A stretch of DNA of 64,000 nt from Clostridiales bacterium (GCA_017617295.1 JAFZWN010000042.1:1-64000), one strand, 5' to 3'. Positions 33,756 through 43,151 are shown, counted from the stretch's first letter. Notes: generated by a model from the sequence alone, not told the origin. Translations and numbers: made by a program.

Positions 33756-34393
33756 GCTCCTATCCGTTTGTTACTTTGGCGGGAGAGGGTAATTCCCGCA
33801 TCGAGATCAAGAATTCGGTATTTATCGGCAGGGCAACAAGGATCGGAAGCCGCGAAGAAGCCGAGGGATTCGTACGGGAAGCGAGAGATATGTATCCTGA
33901 TGCCAGGCATACCTGTTATGCCTGGATCTTTGACGGTGACATGCATATGAGCAAATACAGTGACGACGGGGAGCCGTCGGGAACTGCAGGCCTGCCGATA
34001 CTGTCGGTGCTGGAGAAGCCCGGGATCACAAATGCCGCGATAACAGTGACCAGGTATTTCGGAGGCGTGCTGCTCGGTAAGGGCGGACTCGTCAAGGCAT
34101 ATACCGATGCTGCAGCCGAGTGCGTAAGGGATGCGGGGAAAGTCTCAGCTGATCTGGGGCTGGAGTTCCGACTCGACACCGGGTACGATATGGCGGACAA
34201 GATGATCTTTACCCTCAGAAATTCGGGCTTTGAAGTTGCCGATACCGGGTATTCGGATATCGTATCCATAAAGACGGTAACGGCATCTTCGAGAGCGGAT
34301 GAACTCATAAAGCTCATAACCGACAGGAGCAGCGGACGCGTGACCCCCGTAAAGACGGGTGAAAGAGAACTCCTCTCACGGCTTGAAGATTGA
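33752..34393 (+). CDS. yigZ: YigZ/IMPACT family protein
   Basis: A 213-residue protein with the N-terminal UPF0029/Impact domain: NSVFIGRA, HTCYAWIF, YSDDGEPSGTAGLPIL, VTRYFGGVLLGKGGLVKAY. A C-terminal ferredoxin-like DUF1949 domain follows. The precise cellular role is unsettled; the eukaryotic homologue affects translation control. The TTG at 33752 overlaps the upstream stop (TTGA), with GGGAG 11 bases before it; no nearer in-frame ATG would keep the first strand. Confidence 0.9.
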   Translation: MSSYPFVTLAGEGNSRIEIKNSVFIGRATRIGSREEAEGFVREARDMYPDARHTCYAWIFDGDMHMSKYSDDGEPSGTAGLPILSVLEKPGITNAAITVTRYFGGVLLGKGGLVKAYTDAAAECVRDAGKVSADLGLEFRLDTGYDMADKMIFTLRNSGFEVADTGYSDIVSIKTVTASSRADELIKLITDRSSGRVTPVKTGERELLSRLED

Positions 34394-34482
34394 CTGCGTT
34401 TTGGCACAATTTTGCCGATGTTTTTGATCCTTTGGAGAGTAATATGAGAGTCGAAAGATGATATTTAAAGAGGTGACGGTTG

Positions 34483-35739
34483 ATGGATAACTACAGACCA
34501 TATACGGACGAACCCGGAATAGGGACGCCGAAGAAGAGCTTTGCGATGAAGATACTCGTAACTGCTCTGATCGTTTGTGTGCTTTTCTCGGGATTTCAGA
34601 CATTTTACATAATCGCTCTTACGACCGGAAGGATCGGGATCGACACATACAGAAACGGCAGGAACGGTCAGATCGAGATTACTGAAAGCCCTGAGGAAAC
34701 AAATTCATCAAGACGCATAAACACTTCCCTTGCCAATCCCGAATTCTCGTTGGAACAGGCTGCGAGCGTCTATGATCCCAATAAGCCTACATTGACGACT
34801 ATGGAGATAATCGAGGCTGTGAGCCCCGCTACGATCTCGGTATATATCTACGGGAACATAAACGGACGCGATACCGCGATATCTTCCGGTTCCGGTTTTA
34901 TCATCACTACGGACGGATATATCGTTACGAACGCCCATGTTGTCGAAAATGCCTATAACGATGATTCTCTGTGGGTGGAGATACATATCCCCGCAGATGA
35001 GGAGAATCTGATCGCAGACATAATCGGTATCGATCAGCAGACTGATATAGCAGTCCTGAAGATCCGTCAGGACGGTGTTTATCCGTGCGTAACGCTCGGA
35101 GATTCTGATCAGCTTCAGCAGGGAGAATTGGTAGTAGCCATCGGTAATCCTCTCGGAACCCTTGAAGGAACCGTTACGGCGGGAATAGTCTCCGCTTTGG
35201 ACAGACAGCTCAATAATAACGGATATAACATGACCCTTATCCAGACTGACGCTTCCATAAACAGCGGCAACAGCGGCGGCCCTCTCATCAATTCCTTCGG
35301 TGAGGTCATCGGAGTCACCAATGCCAAGATGGGTTCTTCTGAAGGTCTCGGATTTGCCATTCCTATATCAGAAGTCCGTAATGTCATCGAGACTCTGGCC
35401 ATGTACGGATATGTGGCAGGAAGGCCTTATCTCGGAGTGACAGTCTCATATGTTGACGAGTATGCATACTATGGCGCTGTGCCCGGAGTATATGTATACG
35501 AGATAGAGCCCGGAAGTCCTACGGAAGAGGCCGGCATAGAAGTCGGAGACCGCATCATATCCATGGGCGGAGTTGAAATAAACGAGACAAATGATATTAT
35601 AGATGTACGTGATTCCCATGAGGTCGGAGACGAGATCGAAGTCATCGTGGATCGCGACGGACAGAGGATCTGCCTGACTCTTACGATTGGAGAGAATAAA
35701 CCGTCTGATGAGAATGCAAAAGAATTCGGTAGCCACTAG
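34483..35739 (+). CDS. htrA: HtrA/DegP-like membrane serine protease with PDZ domain
   Basis: A 418-residue protein: short cytoplasmic N-terminus, membrane segment about 23-46, a polar spacer, a trypsin-like domain with His152 (TNAHVV), Asp188 (QQTDIAVL) and Ser264 (GNSGGP), and a C-terminal PDZ domain (about 320-405: YLGVTVSYV, GSPTEEAGIEVGD). It degrades or refolds misfolded proteins outside the membrane. GAGGTG seven bases before the ATG at 34483 decides the start over the adjoining TTG at 34480. A 37-codon frame begins inside its last codons. Confidence 0.95.
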   Translation: MDNYRPYTDEPGIGTPKKSFAMKILVTALIVCVLFSGFQTFYIIALTTGRIGIDTYRNGRNGQIEITESPEETNSSRRINTSLANPEFSLEQAASVYDPNKPTLTTMEIIEAVSPATISVYIYGNINGRDTAISSGSGFIITTDGYIVTNAHVVENAYNDDSLWVEIHIPADEENLIADIIGIDQQTDIAVLKIRQDGVYPCVTLGDSDQLQQGELVVAIGNPLGTLEGTVTAGIVSALDRQLNNNGYNMTLIQTDASINSGNSGGPLINSFGEVIGVTNAKMGSSEGLGFAIPISEVRNVIETLAMYGYVAGRPYLGVTVSYVDEYAYYGAVPGVYVYEIEPGSPTEEAGIEVGDRIISMGGVEINETNDIIDVRDSHEVGDEIEVIVDRDGQRICLTLTIGENKPSDENAKEFGSH

Positions 35740-35821
35740 AGTTATAGCAGTCATATTGGCTGCCAGCATGCTCCTTGGAGTCGTGGCTTTCATGCTTGCC
35801 ATGATCTTCTCCGGAAGGTGA
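35708..35821 (+). CDS. Small single-pass membrane protein (37 aa)
   Basis: A short frame that overlaps the last 32 bases of htrA in another frame. It encodes MRMQKNSVATRVIAVILAAS, then a strongly hydrophobic stretch and a short SGR end: a basic N-terminus plus one membrane helix. The layout resembles small one-helix proteins I recall from Clostridia, usually of unknown function. The second Met (35714) is an equally good start. The ribosome binding site is weak (GGAGAG is 13 bases away), so coupling to htrA is likely if it is made. Confidence 0.5.
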   Translation: MRMQKNSVATRVIAVILAASMLLGVVAFMLAMIFSGR

Positions 35822-35852
35822 TCAGGATCATGGGAGAAGGGATGCTTCTGAT

Positions 35853-36971
35853 ATGGCAGACACGATAAAATGTCCGAATTGCAGTGCTAATCTTGTTTTT
35901 GACGCTGACGCCCAGAAGATGCGCTGCGACTGGTGTGGCGCGATGTTCACGACCAAAGAGCTTGAAGATCTTAGAGTCGATGAACTCGAGGAAGTGGCTT
36001 CTTCAAAGGAGCAAAGTCAGGTTCAGACTGATACTTCTGTTCCCGAAGAAGAGTCAAAGACAGAAGAGATACCCCAGGAACAACCGGATGCACAGGAATA
36101 CGTCTGTAACAGCTGCGGTGCCGTAGTGGTTACGGACGCCAATACCAGTGCATCCTTTTGCGCTTTCTGCGGATCTCCCGCTCTGGTGGGGTCCAAGCTC
36201 ACAAGAGAATTCAGGCCTTCCAAGATAATCCCGTTCAAGTACGGAAAAGAGAAAGCCGTAGAGAAGTTCTTCGAATGGTGCAAAGGCGGACGCATGACGC
36301 CTCTTGACTTTGTGTCGGACAGGAATATAGAGAAGCTTACGGGTCTTTATGTCCCGTTCTGGCTCTTTGATGTCGACGGACACCTTGATATCGAGGCTAC
36401 CGCCACGAAGAGCAGTTCTGTTACTACGGGAAGCAAGACGGTAACTACGGTTCGGACATACAGGATAAAGAGAAGAAGAAAATATCACTGGAGCCGCATC
36501 CCTCTTGATGGAGAGACCAAGGTCGACGATCTTCTCATGGAGGCTATCGAGCCTTTCAAATATAAGGATCTCAGAGACTACGACTACAGATATCTGTCGG
36601 GCTTTTACGCTGATGTCTATGATCTTGACAACAAGGCCCTGGAACAGCGTTTGGTCAAAAGGATAACGGAATATATCGATGAAGAATATAAGTTGACGGT
36701 AAAGAACTACCCTTCTCCGAGGATCGTTTCGAATAAGAATAGGATCGGCGGGATCAAAGCGGAATATGCTCTTCTTCCTGTATGGTTCCTTCACTATAAA
36801 TATCTTAACAAAGATTACTACTTCGCCATGAACGGTCAGACCGGCGAGGTGGCGGGTGTTCCTCCCGTAAGCGTTTTAAAGAGGCTGCTTCTCTGTACGA
36901 CTGTTATGACCGCGGTGGCGCTCATAGTCAAGATCATCGCCATGCTTTTCCTTAAGGAGAGATTCGGATGA
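35853..36971 (+). CDS. Zinc-ribbon membrane protein
   Basis: A 372-residue protein with two zinc ribbons at the N-terminus: CPNC plus CDWC (residues 8-28) and CNSC plus CAFC (about 87-109), separated by a Glu/Gln-rich acidic linker. A beta-rich central region follows (RPSKIIPFKYGKEKA, GLYVPFWLFDVDG), then MNGQTGEVAG and one C-terminal membrane segment (about 345-365). The form is that of TFIIB-type zinc-ribbon proteins of unknown role found beside TPM-domain proteins; the TPM gene is next, overlapping by ATGA. GGGAGAAGGG lies upstream of the ATG. Confidence 0.8.
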   Translation: MADTIKCPNCSANLVFDADAQKMRCDWCGAMFTTKELEDLRVDELEEVASSKEQSQVQTDTSVPEEESKTEEIPQEQPDAQEYVCNSCGAVVVTDANTSASFCAFCGSPALVGSKLTREFRPSKIIPFKYGKEKAVEKFFEWCKGGRMTPLDFVSDRNIEKLTGLYVPFWLFDVDGHLDIEATATKSSSVTTGSKTVTTVRTYRIKRRRKYHWSRIPLDGETKVDDLLMEAIEPFKYKDLRDYDYRYLSGFYADVYDLDNKALEQRLVKRITEYIDEEYKLTVKNYPSPRIVSNKNRIGGIKAEYALLPVWFLHYKYLNKDYYFAMNGQTGEVAGVPPVSVLKRLLLCTTVMTAVALIVKIIAMLFLKERFG

Positions 36972-37876
36972 CAAAGGCGAAGACAACCAATATCAATAAA
37001 AAGGGCACATCCGGCAAGAAGAGCGGAGGGATAAAGAGAAGTATCTTCTCCGAATTTTCTGCCGTTTCCGGTCTTGCCGCACTCGGGATAATCGCATTCA
37101 TCATCCTTTGCGTGGTCCTTTATGTCTATATGCTGATGCCTACGAAGAAGATATCGGTCGTTACGGACGATGCCGACATCTTTACGAGGAATGAGCTTCA
37201 GGATATCGAGGATCTGGCGGATAAGATCAGGAAGAAAGAGAACCTGAACGTCGTGATAATCACGACAAGGCACAAGGGCCGCGGATATACCGATTCCGAT
37301 GAGGACTGTCAGCGCTATGCCGGCGACTATTATCAGAAGAAGGCCGTGGACAGCGTATTCCGTGATAATTCCGGGATATGCATCCTGGTCGATCTTACAC
37401 TTGATTACGACGGCGGAAGGTTCTTCTGGCTATATACATATGGTTCCGCCTATTACTGCATAGACGATGACACCGTAACAGATATCTTCAGAAGCCATAA
37501 ATCACAGCTGCAGGCCGGTGAATATGCGGATGCCATTGAGGATATCCTGAATGATGCTGCCAGGGAGCATAACGGCGGATCTGCCGGAAGAGGGTTTAAC
37601 TTCTGGCTCCTGATCATTCCCGCGGGACTGGCTTTCGTCGCGGCGTTTATAGCATCCAAGGGAAGGATCCTTGATAAGAAGCCCGCATCCAAAGAATATC
37701 TTAAGTTGGGTGAGACCGAGAAATATACCGACCAGGAAGAGGACACGGTAACCAATACCAGGACATATGTAACATATGCCTCCGAATCTTCGGGCGGAGG
37801 AGGCGGTTTCAGCGGCGGCGGAGGAGGGTTCTCCGGCGGGGGCGGCCACAGCGGCGGAGGCGGCGGCCGGTTCTGA
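36968..37876 (+). CDS. TPM-domain membrane protein with glycine-rich tail
   Basis: A 302-residue protein with a membrane segment near 36-58, an extracytoplasmic TPM (YgcG-type) domain at about 65-200 (DDADIFTRNELQDIEDLA, LNVVIITTRHKGRGYTD, GICILVDL), a second membrane segment near 210-230, and a tail of repeated GGGGGFSGGGG ending in GGGGGRF. TPM domains are linked to photosystem repair in plants and to membrane protein quality control by inference in bacteria. The zinc-ribbon protein upstream is coupled by ATGA. Followed by a strong terminator. Confidence 0.88.
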   Translation: MTKAKTTNINKKGTSGKKSGGIKRSIFSEFSAVSGLAALGIIAFIILCVVLYVYMLMPTKKISVVTDDADIFTRNELQDIEDLADKIRKKENLNVVIITTRHKGRGYTDSDEDCQRYAGDYYQKKAVDSVFRDNSGICILVDLTLDYDGGRFFWLYTYGSAYYCIDDDTVTDIFRSHKSQLQAGEYADAIEDILNDAAREHNGGSAGRGFNFWLLIIPAGLAFVAAFIASKGRILDKKPASKEYLKLGETEKYTDQEEDTVTNTRTYVTYASESSGGGGGFSGGGGGFSGGGGHSGGGGGRF

Positions 37877-37887
37877 TACGTATATTC

Positions 37888-37918
37888 AAAAGGAGCGATC
37901 AGTGAATCGCTCCTTTTT
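37888..37918 (+). terminator. Rho-independent terminator after the TPM gene
   Basis: A perfect stem of 12 pairs (AAAAGGAGCGAT, 37888-37899, with ATCGCTCCTTTT, 37906-37917) around a six-base loop, ending in a run of T residues. Confidence 0.92.
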
Positions 37919-38020
37919 CATTACATAAACTGTTTGCAGAAATCGGAAGGGGGACACGGGCGTGTCCGCATTGTCAACACTAAACGGACCATTCTTGATT
38001 GCAGCTCACCTGAAAGCCCC

Positions 38021-38863
38021 TTAGAGCAATACGTCCGTATAGTAGCCGTCGATCCCCTTACTGTCCCACTCTTCAACTTCTTCATAGGAATTCACGGTAA
38101 AGACATAGATCTGAAGTCCCGAGGATTCGACGTATGCGAGGAAGTCATCGTTAAGAAGATCGGGGTATGCAGCGATCACCTTGATGCCGTGCTCGGCGGC
38201 GAATCCGATAAAGTCACTGTACATGGTTCCTCTCGGAAGAAGGTAGGTGGTATAGATAATGGATTTCCAGTTATAGAAAGTGTTGATCTCGTCGAGCATC
38301 CCGTTATAGTAGATCTGCGGGATTATGCGGTCGAGAACGGACGGGTCGATCCTTTTACAGGTCTCGTAGATCTTTTGAAAGCGACTCATCGTCAATTCCG
38401 TATTCGGGCTCTTGGTGTCCGTTACCAGGTATATATCCTTATGAAGCGACATGAAGCTGACGACATAATCAAATGTCATCGTATGAAGATTTCCCTCGAT
38501 CTCAAGGGAATTGAATTCCTCAGTGGAGAGCTGGATGTTTCTGTATTCCTCGGGGATAAGTTCGTCCACCTGGGCTGTGGTCCAGCCGTGCCAGCAGACC
38601 AGATCCCCGTCAGTCGTCTCTATAAGATCGGCCTCAAAGACCTTATATCCTTCGGCATAGTTCCTTTGAAGAGCTTCCCTTGAATTGGTGTAGGCCCAGT
38701 TATTGGCTGCGCCGAAAGCATGAGCGATATATTTGTTGGATGTCCAGGAATAATCGTATCCGTTTCGTATCGAACACGAGGGCATAAGAGTAGTACATAT
38801 GCATATCAAAAGCATAATCGAGACGCACTTATATATATACTTTCTTACCTTATCCCGTATCAA
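38021..38863 (-). CDS. Glycerophosphodiester phosphodiesterase-family lipoprotein or secreted protein
   Basis: A 280-residue protein with an N-terminal hydrophobic signal (about 12-29) ending LMPSC, a possible lipobox with an unusual Pro. The GDPD barrel follows: IAHAFGA with the first catalytic His, YTNSREAL, FEADLIETTDGDL with Glu/Asp metal ligands, and WHGW with the second His. The family hydrolyses glycerophosphodiesters to glycerol 3-phosphate or acts on phosphodiester-linked glycans, which would fit a locus with Stealth transferases. The start is uncertain: TTG at 38863 has only a weak GGGG upstream. Confidence 0.82.
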   Translation of the reverse strand: MIRDKVRKYIYKCVSIMLLICICTTLMPSCSIRNGYDYSWTSNKYIAHAFGAANNWAYTNSREALQRNYAEGYKVFEADLIETTDGDLVCWHGWTTAQVDELIPEEYRNIQLSTEEFNSLEIEGNLHTMTFDYVVSFMSLHKDIYLVTDTKSPNTELTMSRFQKIYETCKRIDPSVLDRIIPQIYYNGMLDEINTFYNWKSIIYTTYLLPRGTMYSDFIGFAAEHGIKVIAAYPDLLNDDFLAYVESSGLQIYVFTVNSYEEVEEWDSKGIDGYYTDVLL

Positions 38864-38913
38864 TCAGTTCTGTGCCCCTGTCAGAAATCTAAAAGCCAAA
38901 CACTATTATAGGC

Positions 38914-40941
38914 TCAATGTACGAATTCGTAAATGGAATATGTTACGGATTCTTTGGTGAATCCGTTCGGAAGAAGGAACGGCCGCGACAGCATAAGTTC
39001 CCAGTCCATGCTCGAGTGATTACCGATGCGGGAGATTACCGGAAGATCTTTTTCGGAAAGAAGGTCGTAATTTGTCCCGTCATCGATCACGCATATGCGG
39101 ATGTATTTGGAAGCGATCTCATAAGCTTCAGAGTCGAAGTCAGAGAAGATCGGATAAACGTCTATCCCGAGGGATTTAAGATCGTAATAGAAATAGTGGA
39201 ACAGTGAAGGCTCCAAAAAGACAGCCTCGGTCCCGTTATCTATAAGAGTCTGTTCTACCAAACGGAGATTATCCCATTCGGTACGGCTGTCATCCTTATC
39301 CCTTATGAGAAGGATCGAGTAGGGAAGAAGCACCGCTATTGTAATGGCGAGAGCTATAACAGAGATCACGAACTTTTTGTATCTCATGAGAACGAGCGAC
39401 CCCGCCAGAAGTATCATCGGGATATACATGCACAGGTATCTGCTGTAGTAGTAGCAATACTGGACCTGCGGGATCATGACAATGGAGAAGAAGACCACGC
39501 AGTAAGAATAAACGGTAAGGATAACTGTATGACCGTGCGAATCTGTCCATTTCGAAGGGTTGATCAGCATATCGGCATAGGTAAGGATCGGAACGGCAAA
39601 GCCCGATAAGAGCGTCAGTGTCACAAATGTCAGGCGGAAGAACTCGTCAGGCGCGGTCTTTCCCGAGATAAGCCTGTAGGCACTGTATGCGAGGATCAGA
39701 AGGAGCCAGATCCGGATCGCCCATGAGATGACAGCGGGCTTCACCTTGATCGAAGGCTTTTTGACACGAAGAAGGATAAATCCGAGGATAATGGCCGCGA
39801 TGCATCCCCCGAAAACAAAATAAACGATATTATTGATATTTACCGGACCCTTAAAAAGCGGTGCATAGCTCTTCAATGTGTAATCGGTATTGTTCCATAC
39901 GTCGATAACAAACGAGAACAGGAAGCCTGCAACAGAATATATCATGGCCTTAAGGGCTGACCTGTCGCCGCTTATAAGCCAGAGGAGGATGAAGAGCAGA
40001 ACGAAAAGAGGCATGACCACGTAAAGAGATACATGATAGAGCCCGAAGACCGTGATGACAAGAGCCGTGAGCATATAAGCTCTCGAGTTCTTCAGAAGAA
40101 GAAGGTAAATAATGATCATCCACATCATGGTGATGCCGATCTCTGTCAGTGTGGACTTGGCGCACCAGAGGATCTGTGGCGATATGAGGAGAATACCGCA
40201 TAGAACCGCCTGTATCTTTTTGGGGATCTTAAGCGCCCCCATTACCTTACAGAACCAGAAGATACAGAGGACGAAGATTACCGTATTGATCTTCACCATA
40301 TTGGAGATCCCGAACAGGATCGCGCCCAGAGCGAGAAGCGACGAGAAGGTGTGGAGCCCGTGGAATACCTGGGTCACTTGATTTATGGAAAGACGGCTGC
40401 TGCCCGTTAAGACGCGGAAGATGTTGGTCTCGTCGTAATTCTTGGTGCCATACAGATTAGGCTCGGTCAGAGCGGACATGATCTGTTCTTTTTCCGAAGC
40501 GGTCTCTGCCACGTGGTATTCCTTTATATCCACCTGGCGTGAGGTCAGACCTCTGGCATACATTATCGCCTCGGTCTGGAATACCCCCTGATCCTGCCCC
40601 ATACCGAAATAATCAAACGGAACGGCGGAGACAAGTGCGACACCGATAAGCGAAGCCAGTACCGGAACGATAAAAGGCTTGAGATCGAAGGAAGCGGAGG
40701 GCTTAAATCCCTTTATGAGCTTACCCGTGGACAGTATGACCCACAAGAGCATACATAGGAAAGAAGCTTTCTTTACCGAGAAATAGTTCGGGACCAGAAG
40801 AAGAGCCGTGAAAAAAATGTACGAGAAAATGAATCCCGTCAATGAATAAACGACGATATCCAAGATCTCTGTATCTTTCGTCCTGCATGAGAAATACAGT
40901 CCGGCCCCGATCAGAGCGATAACAGTAAATGCGATCACCAT
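38914..40941 (-). CDS. Large polytopic membrane protein, GT-C-like
   Basis: A 675-residue protein with about 15 hydrophobic segments. The first long loop contains FDYFGMGQDQGVFQTEAI (Asp117), the acidic loop typical of GT-C glycosyltransferases. A short soluble C-terminal domain (from about 565) ends the chain. It is not clearly homologous to the 1-3284 tandem family. A role in adding a lipid-linked sugar to a surface glycan is inference from topology and from the divergent GT2 gene with membrane tail at 41047. The ATG has no ribosome binding site and lies seven bases after an extended -10 box. Confidence 0.8.
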   Translation of the reverse strand: MVIAFTVIALIGAGLYFSCRTKDTEILDIVVYSLTGFIFSYIFFTALLLVPNYFSVKKASFLCMLLWVILSTGKLIKGFKPSASFDLKPFIVPVLASLIGVALVSAVPFDYFGMGQDQGVFQTEAIMYARGLTSRQVDIKEYHVAETASEKEQIMSALTEPNLYGTKNYDETNIFRVLTGSSRLSINQVTQVFHGLHTFSSLLALGAILFGISNMVKINTVIFVLCIFWFCKVMGALKIPKKIQAVLCGILLISPQILWCAKSTLTEIGITMMWMIIIYLLLLKNSRAYMLTALVITVFGLYHVSLYVVMPLFVLLFILLWLISGDRSALKAMIYSVAGFLFSFVIDVWNNTDYTLKSYAPLFKGPVNINNIVYFVFGGCIAAIILGFILLRVKKPSIKVKPAVISWAIRIWLLLILAYSAYRLISGKTAPDEFFRLTFVTLTLLSGFAVPILTYADMLINPSKWTDSHGHTVILTVYSYCVVFFSIVMIPQVQYCYYYSRYLCMYIPMILLAGSLVLMRYKKFVISVIALAITIAVLLPYSILLIRDKDDSRTEWDNLRLVEQTLIDNGTEAVFLEPSLFHYFYYDLKSLGIDVYPIFSDFDSEAYEIASKYIRICVIDDGTNYDLLSEKDLPVISRIGNHSSMDWELMLSRPFLLPNGFTKESVTYSIYEFVH

Positions 40942-40948
40942 AAAATGG

Positions 40949-40957
40949 ATTATAACA
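40949..40957 (-). promoter_or_regulatory. Extended -10 promoter element, leaderless arrangement
   Basis: On the minus strand TGTTATAAT (40957-40949) fits the extended -10 consensus TGnTATAAT, which can work with the weak -35 seen here. The ATG at 40941 follows after seven bases, and no Shine-Dalgarno sequence is present. Confidence 0.5.
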
Positions 40958-40986
40958 CGAAAAATATATTATTATAATATAAGACC

Positions 40987-41016
40987 TTGAAAAACGGGCG
41001 CCGCGCTTGTTACAAT
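40987..41016 (+). promoter_or_regulatory. Promoter of the 41047-45201 glycan operon
   Basis: TTGAAA (40987-40992) and TACAAT (41011-41016) are 18 bases apart; GAGAGGAG follows before the ATG at 41047. Confidence 0.65.
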
Positions 41017-41046
41017 CAATAGGATAAAAACGAGAGGAGTCCCTTA

Positions 41047-42012
41047 ATGAAGCTGATCATCCAGATCCCCTGCTACAATGAAGAGGAGACTTTACATGTT
41101 GCATATAACGATCTGCCTAAGCAGATAGACGGCATAGACGAGATCGAGACACTTATAATAAATGACGGAAGTTCCGACCGGACGGTCGAGGTCGCCAAGA
41201 AGCTCGGCGTCAATTACATCGTAAACTTTAAGAGAAATAAGGGACTGGCATACGGCTTCATGGCCGGACTCGATGCCTGCCTTCACCTCGGGGCCGACAT
41301 TATCGTAAATACCGATGCCGATAACCAGTATAACGGTGCGGATATCGGAAAGCTCATTAAGCCTATCCTCGACGGTAAGGCCGACGAGGTCATAGGAGAG
41401 AGACCTATCGACCAGACCGAGCACTTCAGCGCCGGAAAGAAGATGTTCCAGCACCTGGGATCCTGGGTGGTCCGGAGAGCCAGTAAGACCGATATCCCCG
41501 ATGCCCCCAGCGGATTCCGCGCATTCAGCCGTGAAGCCGCCCTTCGGATCAATGTTACCAACAGCTATACTTATACGCTCGAGACCATAATCCAGGCGGG
41601 CCGTAACAGGATCGCCATCACGAGCGTCCCGATAAGGACCAACGGGGAACTTAGAAAGAGCAGGCTCTTCAAGAGCATGGGCGCGTATATGAAGAGATCC
41701 GCAGGGGTCATCATCAGGACATACATGATGTATAAGCCGCTGGCTTTCTTCGGTATCCTCTCAGCCATATTCTTCGTCCCCGGACTGGCACTGGGTATCA
41801 GGTTCCTGGTACTGGGCGGAACGGGACATATCCAGTCTTTGATCCTCGCCGCAGTCCTCATGATGCTCGGAGCACAGACCTTCTTTATGGGACTTCAGGC
41901 TGATCTTATCGCCTCCAACAGAAAACTCCTGGAGGATGTCCAGTATCGCGTCAGGAAACTGGAGGTCAGATCAGGCGAGCCTTCTTCCGATCTCGAGGTC
42001 AACGATAAATGA
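41047..42012 (+). CDS. DPM-like family 2 glycosyltransferase with membrane tail
   Basis: A 321-residue GT2 enzyme: IIQIPCYNEEETL, INDGSSDRT, metal motif TDADNQ, and the DPM-type SGFRAFSREAAL. Two membrane segments (about 238-262 and 272-295) and a short polar tail follow. It probably loads a sugar on undecaprenyl phosphate or adds it at the membrane face. It heads a four-gene operon (GT2, GT4, GT2, acyltransferase) with its own promoter and overlaps the next gene by ATGA. Confidence 0.88.
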   Translation: MKLIIQIPCYNEEETLHVAYNDLPKQIDGIDEIETLIINDGSSDRTVEVAKKLGVNYIVNFKRNKGLAYGFMAGLDACLHLGADIIVNTDADNQYNGADIGKLIKPILDGKADEVIGERPIDQTEHFSAGKKMFQHLGSWVVRRASKTDIPDAPSGFRAFSREAALRINVTNSYTYTLETIIQAGRNRIAITSVPIRTNGELRKSRLFKSMGAYMKRSAGVIIRTYMMYKPLAFFGILSAIFFVPGLALGIRFLVLGGTGHIQSLILAAVLMMLGAQTFFMGLQADLIASNRKLLEDVQYRVRKLEVRSGEPSSDLEVNDK

Positions 42013-43151
42013 GACTTGTCCTCATAGGACCCGTATATCCTTACAAAGGCGGCATCTCGCACTATACGGGAATGCTATGCAGATCCCTTTCCAAAGAGCA
42101 TGAGGTCAGGATGATATCCTACAGCATGCAGTATCCGAAGTTCATGTATAAGAAAAAGCAGAAGGACTTCGGCGACGATACCCTTAAGATCAGCGGCACG
42201 AAGTTCCTTATCGATACGGCTAATCCTTTTTCCTGGAGCAGGACCGTAAAAGATATAAGGGAGTATGCTCCCGATATGGTCATCATCCAGTGGTGGCATC
42301 CCTATTTCTCGCCGTGCTATATCTCGATGGCGGGAAAACTCGGCAAGTTCACCAAGGTAATGTTCATCTGCCATAATGTCTTCCCCCATGAGAGATTTCC
42401 GATGGACCGCTTTCTTACCAAGAGAGTCCTTTCAAAGGGAGATATGTTCATAGTGCATTCGGAGGAGGATCGAAAGGATCTGATGTCGATAGTTCCTGAT
42501 GCTCCTGTTATCAGGTCTCCGCTTCCCGTCTTTGATATGTTCGGAGGAAAAGATCTGACAAAGACTCAGGCCAGAACTGCTGTAGGCGAGGATCCGGACT
42601 GCAAGATGATCCTGTTCTTCGGCTTCGTCAGGAAATATAAGGGCCTCATGCATCTGATAAATGCAATGCCCGCGGTCCATGAGGCGCTGCCCGATGCCAG
42701 GCTCTATATAGCGGGTGACTTCGGCGATGACCGTGACGAATATATCAGAAGGGCAGAGGATAGCGGCATCCTTTCCTATACCACGATAAGGGAAGGGTAT
42801 ATACCCGACAAGGAGGCAGGCAAGTATTTTGCCGCATGTGATCTTGTGGTTCTCCCGTATGAATCGGCAACACAGAGCGGCATCGTCCAGACGGCTTTCA
42901 GCTTCGGTAAGCCCGTAGTCGTAACCAATGTCGGAGGCCTCCCCGAAGTCGTCGAAGACGGCAGGACGGGATATATCGTCCCCCCGCAGGATCCGAAGGC
43001 GATAGCCGAACGGATCGTAAAGTTCTTTACGGAAGACGACCGCGAAGCCTTTACCTCGAACATACGAAAAGAAGCATATAAATATTCCTGGGACAGGGTC
43101 AATGAGAATGTCAGGAAGCTTTATGAAGGGGTGAATACCGATGAGCAGTAA
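42009..43151 (+). CDS. Family 4 glycosyltransferase
   Basis: A 380-residue GT-B enzyme beginning RLVLIGPVYPYKGGISHYTG, with donor-domain entry ILFFGFVRKYKGL. The segment VVLPYESATQSGIVQTAFSF holds the first Glu of the usual E-x7-E motif and then the SG-Q pattern of a distinct GT4 subgroup. This is followed by GKPVVVTNVGGLPEVV. It is coupled to GT2 genes on both sides (4- and 11-base overlaps). The sugar donor is unknown. Confidence 0.9.
   Translation: MRLVLIGPVYPYKGGISHYTGMLCRSLSKEHEVRMISYSMQYPKFMYKKKQKDFGDDTLKISGTKFLIDTANPFSWSRTVKDIREYAPDMVIIQWWHPYFSPCYISMAGKLGKFTKVMFICHNVFPHERFPMDRFLTKRVLSKGDMFIVHSEEDRKDLMSIVPDAPVIRSPLPVFDMFGGKDLTKTQARTAVGEDPDCKMILFFGFVRKYKGLMHLINAMPAVHEALPDARLYIAGDFGDDRDEYIRRAEDSGILSYTTIREGYIPDKEAGKYFAACDLVVLPYESATQSGIVQTAFSFGKPVVVTNVGGLPEVVEDGRTGYIVPPQDPKAIAERIVKFFTEDDREAFTSNIRKEAYKYSWDRVNENVRKLYEGVNTDEQ

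Noticed and set aside
38021-38863. Inactive GDPD because HRG reads HAF
   Set aside because: The His, Glu/Asp ligands and second His are kept, and I recall the AHA form from other clostridial members, so it is probably a normal subgroup.
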